Shown here: in pieces, positions 57,877 through 64,000 of the stretch
Numbering within the stretch: position 1 is the first letter of the stretch
How the letters are laid out: the number at the start of each line of letters is the position of its first letter
Assembly (NCBI GenBank): GCA_028386065.3
Contig: JAKUCV010004501.1
Coordinates: 53,007-117,006 of the forward strand
Length of the DNA stretch: 64,000 bases
Direction of reading: 5' to 3'
From: Turnera subulata
Lineage: Eukaryota > Streptophyta > Magnoliopsida > Malpighiales > Passifloraceae
Notes under the pieces: generated by a model
Seen by the model: the letters and a program-made list of their open reading frames with translations, nothing else
Databases searched by the model: none
Told to the model about the DNA's origin: nothing
Program-made: the position numbers and the translations under genes

Positions 57877-59040
57877 GCTCGAATTCTCCCCAAAGTCCAC
57901 GAAGAATCTGGACAAGTAGAGTTCGTCGACGAAGACCAGACGGGGCATTCTTCCGAGTTCGTTCGGTAGTTCCTCTGGACGCTCGTTGATCATGCTGTAG
58001 GCCAGCTGGTTTCTTCTACCTAGGTTGGCACCTTCGACGAAGAAGACGGATGATGGAGCAGACATTCTGACTTGGCGATTTTGTGTCTTTTCTGGACGTG
58101 TTTGTGTTTATTTTTCAAAACGTGTTACAAAGCTCTCTTTCAAAATGCTTTTGATGATTTGCATCTCACCACTCTGTCTTTTATACTCTTATGGGGAGTG
58201 TGATTACCATTTTGTTTTTCAAAGTTTAGACCCCACCTATCCCCGGAAAAGTCTAAAGGATTTTTCGATGATGGGAAAAGCAGATTCCCTTCACAAAGCT
58301 CCAAACCGTTTTCATTCTTCAAGGTGTTGCTTTTTGAAAATTTTTTCGTTGCCTCATTTATTACTTCATCACTTTACATGTTTTTCGGGCTACAAACGCA
58401 AGTATTTTTCAGCTCATTTCCATCTCACGATTTTCTATCGCCTTGGCTACCTTGGCGTTTCTTTTTATGACTTTTCTCTGCATCTTTTATCACATGCATC
58501 CGCGACTGTTGTGGTTGGATTGATGGGACCATACCTCGAGTAGAGTGCATGTGCAACAAGGTTACACCTGTTCGGACATCATGGAGGGATACGAGACTTG
58601 ACAGACGTTTTTGGCTCATGCGGAATTTGTGAACAAGTGGATATTGTTCCTTTCGAGGGACACAGGACATTCTAGTGATCATCGCCTTGCGAGTTAACGG
58701 ACGTCTTTTCAACGAGGAAAACTGACGTCACCGTTAGCTGTGCGTGTTACGTTTCTCGGGATCAAGGATGTTTACGTCCGATATGAGCGCCGAACATGAA
58801 AACATGTTTTTGTTTTAACTTCTTTATGTTTTGGTTTTGTTAAACGAGTTTTGTTTTATTTTTAATTTCTTTATGTTGGTTTTACTTCCTTTTTATTGGA
58901 TCTGTTTTTAACATCTTTATGTTTGATTTTATTTCCTTCTAATTGGTTTTCTTCTGCTTAAAGGTGTTTTGTATACCATTTAACATAAGTTTTTTTCTTT
59001 ATGTTATAAAGGGAGAATTGTTTTATAAAGAAAAAAAAAA
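57877..59040. other. Interior of the Tekay-related element, left part
   Basis: No recognisable domain. The first 190 bp are open on the minus strand (a frame with PEELPNELGRMPRLVFVDE) and could be the end of an unknown frame. From 58790 to 59030 the DNA is T-rich with imperfect repeats of TTTCTTTATGTTKGKTTT. Confidence 0.5.
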
Positions 59041-59046
59041 GCTTGT

Positions 59047-59056
59047 TTTATTTATT
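59047..59056 (-). terminator. Polyadenylation signals of the antisense unit
   Basis: On the minus strand AATAAATAAA gives two overlapping AATAAA hexamers about 35-45 bp downstream of the TAG that ends the ORF at 59091. Confidence 0.5.
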
Positions 59057-59090
59057 ACATAACAATTTTACAATACAGAGAAGAGGTACT

Positions 59091-59468
59091 CTATTGAGTT
59101 ACATGCTTCTCAAGGTCTTTTACAAGCTTTTGGATGTTTTTCACGTGAGGGAAGAGTTCCACACACGCCTGTTCTATCTGCATCACCGCCGAGCTGACCT
59201 TCCTCAGAGAGACGTCCAGCTGCGATAGTGTCTGCAGTGGAGTGCTGCTTTCAGCTATTGCTTTGCCCTTCCGATCCTCAGCTTCTTTGCCAGCACGCTT
59301 CTTTCGCCGTCTGCTGGAGACGACCATGTGTTCTTTCAGACCGACGATGTTCATCTTGAAGCGCTTCTTTGGCGGTTCTTCATCGGAGCTTGTCGGGAAA
59401 GCAATACCACCGATGTAGCTGTTGACCTCGGAGTCTGAGGTGGTCCTAGTTCTCAGTGGAGAGTCCAT
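59091..59468 (-). CDS. Antisense ORF of unknown function in the Tekay-related element
   Basis: A 125-codon frame begins with ATG at 59468 and ends with TAG at 59091, opposite to the host element's own strand. The protein is polar. Residues 1-30 are Ser/Thr/acidic; two basic clusters (PPKKRFK, SSRRRKKRAGK) look like nuclear localisation signals. The C-terminal third (LSQLDVSLRKVSSAVMQIEQ and on) has heptad-like hydrophobic spacing that could form a coiled coil. I do not recognise the family. A TATAAATA box lies about 34 bp upstream of the ATG and AATAAA signals follow the stop, so the unit looks like a complete small gene. Grande and Retand-type gypsy elements are known to carry antisense ORFs near the 3' LTR; whether this one is related is unknown. 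It could also be a captured host gene. Confidence 0.5.
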   Translation of the reverse strand: MDSPLRTRTTSDSEVNSYIGGIAFPTSSDEEPPKKRFKMNIVGLKEHMVVSSRRRKKRAGKEAEDRKGKAIAESSTPLQTLSQLDVSLRKVSSAVMQIEQACVELFPHVKNIQKLVKDLEKHVTQ

Positions 59469-59501
59469 GGCTGAGAGTGAGTGTTTCAGTTATGAGGTTG
59501 G

Positions 59502-59509
59502 TATTTATA
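59502..59509 (-). promoter_or_regulatory. TATA box of the antisense unit
   Basis: TATAAATA on the minus strand lies 34 bp before the ATG at 59468. A start 25-32 bp downstream would leave a very short leader or place the first ATG at the cap. Confidence 0.5.
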
Positions 59510-59632
59510 AGCGGAGGAGATGTCGCTTAAGGGTATAAGCAGTATCTCATGTTCAGTTTGGACACCTGGTGGAGTATACCAGAAGCTTATCGTGGTAGGA
59601 CCCATGGATAAGACGGAATTTCGAGGATGAAA

Positions 59633-59653
59633 TTCTTTTTAAGGTGGGTAGAC
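59633..59653 (+). other. Polypurine tract of the Tekay-related element
   Basis: TTTTTAAGGTGGGTAGAC stands directly before the 3' LTR, after GAGGATGAAATTC. It is nearly identical to the tract of the Tekay element at 48918-48935. Confidence 0.8.
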
Positions 59654-61908
59654 CGTAACAGCCCGGGTAAAAATTTGTATTTTTACCGGGACTGTAAAAG
59701 TCTTTTTACGGTGATTTACCGAGAATGAATTAATCTTGGGTAATTAATTCAAGGTAAATCGAGCGTCGTTTTTCGTAACCGAGTCTTTTCCCGCGTTCGA
59801 GATTTTTTTGTGGATTTTACGGACCAAAGTTGGTATTTTTCGGGTCCCGAAATCCTCAGAAAAATCACACCAGAAAATAACTGTGGGGGTATATCAGTTG
59901 TTTCTGGTCCGGTCTGGACACGCCTGCATAATTACGGCTAAATTATGCAGGGTTGTCGCCTGCTTTTCCTGTTTGGCCCGTGCCTTACCTTTCCTTTGTG
60001 TCGCCCGTGCACCCAGCTTTTTCCTGCCTGATAAACCTTTGTCTCCTGCAAACTCAAACAAACAAACATCACCAGCCACCCGACCTCGCCTCCACCACCA
60101 CCTGCTCCTCCTCTCCTCTTCCACGAGCCACCACCACAACGCCACACAACCCACGCTTCTTCTCTTCTCCTTGCACCCACAACCCGCGTCCAACCACAAA
60201 ACACCACGTGCAGGCCACACACCACCGCCGCGCCACGGTCCGGACGAGGCGACCGCTTGCTGCAACCTGCTGCCACTGCGCAGCCGCCCCTGTCGCCGCT
60301 GCAAGCCAGCCGCCGCTATCCTATTCCCTCGCGCGTGCAGATCCTCATCGCGCCGCCCGTTGCAGTCGGACTGAGTCGCGCCTCCATCTACCGCTTGCGT
60401 CGCTGCCTGCTCGCGCTCCTGCCGTCGCCGTTCCTCCTCGCTGTTGCACGCCGGCGACAAGCAAGCCACCGAGTCCTCCCTATTCTGCTGCTGCCGACAG
60501 CCACGACTGACCCGACGAAGCCGCCTGGACTGGTCCCTCCTCCTGCCGAAGTGTCGCACCGCCCCTGCTCGACCGCCGCCCTTGCATCGCCTCCTCGTTT
60601 GCCTCTGCTCCCGCGCCGCCATCGGGCTCCCCAAGGTGAGCAGTGGCAGGTTGTTGGCAACAGGCGGGTCGACCCGTTTGTGACGGGTTTGGCCCAAATT
60701 CTTTAGGGTTGACCTGGGTTGGGTTGGATTGATTTTGGGCTTGGGCTAACGGGTCTGGTTTTGGGTATGGATATGCTGGACTATTAGGAGGTTGAGCACT
60801 GGGCTGGGCTTGCACTATTTGGCCCATTTAACCAGATATAATTAATTTGGTATACCTAGTATATGGTTATATTTTAGGAAAAAAAATTACTTAGACATAT
60901 TATTTTGGAAAATTAAGGTAATTATGTTATGGTTATATTAATAATAATATGGTAAGAATGAGTTATAGTATTTTGGTAAATATATATATATGAAGTATAT
61001 GAATATGTTTTACTGGAAAAAAATAAAATGATATCACTAACATTATTTTTGAGAAAATGTAATTACAATATGATTTCCTTTGAAAAATGGTTATAAGAGT
61101 AAATAATTTTAGAAAAGGGGTATATATACTATGAAAATATTTTAGAAATAAATATGATATTATATATTCTGGGGAAATTACACTAAGCATATATAATAAT
61201 ACCTTTTTGAAAAAAATAAAATAATAATATTTGGTAATTATAATTTGGCAAGAAATATATTTTATGGAAATAATTTCGGGAAAAATACATATATGTGATA
61301 TAATTTCTAGGAAAATTTTATTGCTATTATTTTGGAAGACAAAGTATAATTATTCTATGAAAAAATATTTAAAAGAGAGTTTTAATTAACTATGGTACCA
61401 AAATTATATTCGGATATATGTACGGTATAATATTTTCGGTAAAAGATGATAATAAAGGATATGAACCGGGATGGGTTTATTTCGCAGTATTGGAATCATG
61501 GCATACTCTTATGTGCATCTTATGTGAGTGTATATTGTTTTGTTGTATAGGTTTGGATATCGGGCAGTTTCCCGAGGGGCCGGCTTTGGACCGGTCATTG
61601 TCTTCAGAGTTGAGTAATCGGCTAAGGTGAGGATGGATAACCTTGGATATGTGCCTGTAATGTCGTGTGTGTATTTTTGTTGTTTGATCGAACTGCTGAG
61701 ATGTTTATCGATTGTTGTTTGTTCGCCATGGATGTTATTGTTGATGATGCTGGTTTGTGTTGTTGGATTGTGGATATTGTGAGTAATCATTGAACTGTTA
61801 ATTGTGAATAAGTGGTGTTATAAAATGTTGATGGTTTAGCCTGTGGATTAACCTGTGGTAATGATAAGTTGAATAACTTGAGAAAATGAATAATTGGAAA
61901 TTGAGATG

Positions 61909-61909
<1 letters not shown>

Positions 61910-61933
<24 letters not shown>
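61910..61933. repeat. AT microsatellite
   Basis: Uninterrupted AT dinucleotide run of about 12 units inside the 3' LTR. Confidence 0.95.
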
Positions 61934-61942
<9 letters not shown>

Positions 61943-62379
61943 GATATTTGATGATACGGATTTGTTGATGTCGGTTCTGTGTGTGGTTCTTTGTTATTGT
62001 TCTGCTTGATTGAATTGTTGTGTTGACTGTTATTGGTTTATTGGATACTGTGTTGTGATCGACGTTGGATTGTGAGTAATTGATGCTATGAAACTGTTGA
62101 CGGAATAGTCTGTGGTATAACTTGAGTTAATAGAAAGTTGGATAATTGTTTGACTGTTATGGATATTGTGATTGTTGTCGGTGGACTGTGTTGTGATTGG
62201 ATAATTAGAATAAATTAAGAAATGGATAATTGAGAAAAAGAAAATGGAAATTGAAAATTGATTTGAGATGATGATTTAATTGTCACGTGGTAAGTAGAGG
62301 TACGACCGGATGGTTTGAGGCTGTTTTGTGGTGGCCATGATCTGAGTTACTTGTGATGGGCATGTTGATGCCGGTTTGA

Positions 62380-62500
62380 TTGGGATGTTAATCCCTGAGA
62401 TTGTGATTGGGATGTTGATCCTTGAGATTGTGATTGGGATGTTGATCCCTGAGACTGTTATTGGGATGTTGATCCCTGAGATTTGTTATTAGGATGTTGA
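62380..62500. repeat. GGGATGTTGATCCC repeats in the 3' LTR
   Basis: Four to five units of about 27 bp with the core TTGGGATGTTGATCCCTGAG. GGGAT can pair with ATCCC around a GTTG loop. This is the sense-strand counterpart of the arrays in the Tekay LTRs. Confidence 0.85.
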
Positions 62501-63394
62501 TCCCGGGTTCTTTTTGATCTGGCACCAGGAACAGGTTGATAACCTGTATGACCTTAGCTTATCCGTGACGGGGGCCAGAAAGATAAAATTGGAATAATAA
62601 TAAAGTTTTTGGTATGTTTGGGACGAGTCTTTGGGTTTGGTCTGTCTTGTGCGGTATTGTCTTTGGTATGGTTTGTGACTGTTGTCTGTGTTACCTTCTT
62701 TGAAGTATTATGGTTGCCTGCATATCTTTGTTTATCCTTGGCTGGTGAGCACTTCGGACTCACCCCTCACCTGCGGACTTTCATCCCGTAGGTTGAGTTA
62801 TTTGTGGTTCAGGTTTGTTGCGTACCAGACAGGCTGCGGCGTTAACCCTTGGACAGGACTCGGATCCATTAGTTTGCATCAGTGTCGCGTACAGTGTCTT
62901 TGTGAGTTATTAAGTCTTCCGCTGTGCCATTTATTGCTATTGTTGGGCCATTGGGCCGGTTGTGATGTTATTGATGTTTATATTTTGGGCTGTTGAGCCA
63001 GAGTTACTGATGTATACACTGTATACTGGGCTTTGTCAGGTTGGGTCATTATAGTTTCGGCACGTGTTTACTGTGTACGGTAAATACGGGTCGGGGCGCT
63101 TCATAACAGGTAACCTGCGAGTCAACCCGAACCCGACACGATTATAAATGGGTTGACACGACACGACACGATTATTAAACAGGTTAGGTACAAGTTGAGA
63201 AATTGAAACCTGTTTACCTGTTCAACCCGACACGAACCCGACCCGTCAACACGAATTGCCAGGTCTATTCGCAGCTGACAGCTTGGCCAAGTTTGCACTC
63301 TCCATTGGTGAGGAGAACCGCTGCCTAGATTATTGTCTTGACTTTTATATGACCCATCTGGTTGATGATGGAAGGGGGGAACTCCTCCCATGCA

Positions 63395-64000
63395 TGTAAC
63401 GCCCTAAGATTTTTCTAATGCATCTTTTCACCAAAAAAATAAATCGGATGATGATTAGTAAGTTACTTAAGGCTAATTAATTGGGTTTATTAACATAATG
63501 CATGCACTAAATTGACACATTGATTATACTATTATAATATACCTTTAAATATAATTAATTATATCAATTTTTATTATATGTTAAATGCACTAACTAGGTG
63601 ATATGAAATCAAATATAGCATAACATGATCTTTATTGATTGGTATTGTTTGAGTACAATGGATGGATTGAGTACGAAGAATAGAGATCGGGAGAGAGGGG
63701 AGAGCCGAGAGAGAGAGAGTGTCCGGGTGGGAGAATGGACCAAAGTCCCTTTCCTTTGATATTTTCTCTCTATATATAGTACAAGACAATGAGATTATAT
63801 AGTCCACGTGTCACACTGTTATAGGTCGTAGGTGGATTTCCTTTGGATAAGCTCGGTTCCCCCGGATAAGCCGATGTAAAGGGCCTCTCGGGCCTCCAGG
63901 TTCTAGGCCTCGTCCATAGGCTCGGGTCAAGGGTCTTCAAGTCAAGGGTCTCCAGGTCTAGGGCCTTCGGGTCAAGAGTACTTAGCCACGGGTCCTTGTC
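63395..64000 (+). mobile_element. Start of a further LTR, cut by the window end
   Basis: TGTAACGCCCTAAG begins abruptly after LINE coding sequence. TGTAACGCCC is a common start of long gypsy LTRs in plants. A GA-rich run (63690-63720), a TATATATAG element (63771-63779) and repeated CAAGGGTCTYC words near the end are visible. No internal sequence or partner LTR is in the window, so the assignment rests on the start and the abrupt junction. Confidence 0.45.

Larger units (their letters stand above)
56838..63103 (+). mobile_element. Tekay-related non-autonomous LTR element with an antisense gene unit
   Basis: It starts TGTAACAGCCCGGGTAA, ends GGTCGGGGCGCTTCA and is flanked by the 5-bp duplication TAACA (56833-56837 and 63104-63108). 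A 5' LTR broken off at about 57876, a 1.8-kb interior, a purine tract and a full 3450-bp 3' LTR follow. No gag or pol motif is seen in the interior. The primer-binding site is lost with the rest of the 5' LTR. The interior carries a minus-strand gene-like unit (59047-59509). Confidence 0.9.
59654..63103 (+). mobile_element. Complete 3' LTR of the Tekay-related element
   Basis: This 3450-bp LTR starts CGTAACAGCCCGGG (first T changed to C) and ends GGGGCGCTTCA. It has a GC-rich zone (60020-60650) open on both strands, then AT-rich DNA with an (AT)n run (61910-61933), a repeat zone (62380-62500) and the GTGAG/CTCAC stem at 62745-62763. Confidence 0.9.
56427..63267. mobile_element. hAT-type non-autonomous element, split by a gypsy-related insertion
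   Basis: Ends TAGACCTGGCAA and TTGCCAGGTCTA form the terminal inverted repeat. An exact 8-bp duplication TTCGCAGC flanks them (56419-56426 and 63268-63275). Subterminal regions are rich in ACACGAC and GACCCG words on both sides. Without the insertion the element is about 570 bp with no transposase. Confidence 0.92.
56295..63394 (+). pseudogene. 3' end of a second LINE (RNase H domain), split by a hAT-type element
   Basis: The frame reads NWSISFVHVFREANFA up to 56426 and continues at about 63276 with DSLAKFALSIGEENRC, ending near GELLPCM at 63394. The motif HVFREANFAADSLAKFAL is the RNase H end of plant LINE ORF2, related to the one at 19810-19860. The sequence upstream (56295-56350) has stops. 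The last in-frame stop uses TAA of the LTR that begins at 63395, so the LINE tail was cut there. Confidence 0.75.

Noticed and set aside
59894..60697. A 267-codon open frame on the minus strand of the Tekay-related 3' LTR
   Set aside because: The zone is GC-rich and open in several frames on both strands. The partner LTR has the same stretch with different breaks, and the Arg/Gly-rich protein shows no domain. It is LTR sequence, not a gene.

Overview
The window comes from a eudicot plant nuclear genome. The evidence is a dense, nested set of plant-type retrotransposons (Angela and SIRE-type Ty1/copia, Tekay-type Ty3/gypsy chromovirus, an L1-type LINE with DUF4283 ORF1) and two intron-containing host genes. 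I cannot name the species. Well over three quarters of the 64 kb is transposable element; the only convincing host genes lie in one island at about 36.7-46.0 kb.

Left block (1-13.9 kb). The 5' half of an Angela copia element (minus strand; LTR 3106-4647, leader with an unusual palindrome array, gag and the start of pol running off the window) sits inside an older, decayed copia element (4648-9900, plus strand). That older copia also received a 2.1-kb Mutator-like element (5483-7631) flanked by a near-perfect 10-bp duplication. A 3.0-kb solo LTR of a Tekay-like family follows (10287-13318, duplication TATAA); it carries two 5S-rRNA-derived segments.

LINE block (13.9-29.8 kb). A near full-length but decayed L1-type LINE (13915-29793, 13-bp duplication, A tail) is split near its 3' end by a roughly 9.8-kb LTR element without recognisable pol genes (19915-29705, duplication GCACT, minus orientation). 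That element was in turn hit by a hAT-type MITE (22403-22705, 8-bp duplication) and by an Angela LTR now left as a solo LTR (24695-26204, duplication TGTTC).

SIRE block (31-36.6 kb). This is a heavily decayed SIRE-type copia element: degenerate RT/RNase H, a long post-pol region, a polypurine tract and a 3' LTR.

Gene island (36.7-46.0 kb). A short two-exon gene on the plus strand (37486-38270) encodes a small basic protein ending in a CaaX-like box. On the minus strand (40247-44009) lies a two-coding-exon gene for an ANKRD13-type ankyrin-repeat/GPCR-chaperone-domain protein of 653 residues, with a 5'UTR intron and a GA-rich leader.

Right block (46.0-64 kb). A TIR element (46054-56293) is split by a 9.9-kb Tekay gypsy element (46105-56031, duplication CTTGA) whose gag-pol has nonsense codons and has lost the RT catalytic core. 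Beyond it, the 3' RNase H end of a second LINE is interrupted by a hAT-type element (56427-63267, 8-bp duplication). That hAT element is itself split by a Tekay-related non-autonomous element (56838-63103, duplication TAACA) carrying an antisense gene-like unit with TATA box, 125-codon ORF and AATAAA. The window ends in the start of one more LTR (63395 on).

Most interesting signals: a hairpin just upstream of the 3' LTR in two otherwise different elements, with compensatory stem changes and a constant 21-nt loop; the antisense gene unit inside the Tekay-like element; the array of 15 identical CATCGATG palindrome cores in the Angela leader; 5S-like segments inside a long gypsy LTR; and a 5-bp stem/9-nt loop kept in all four long gypsy LTRs.
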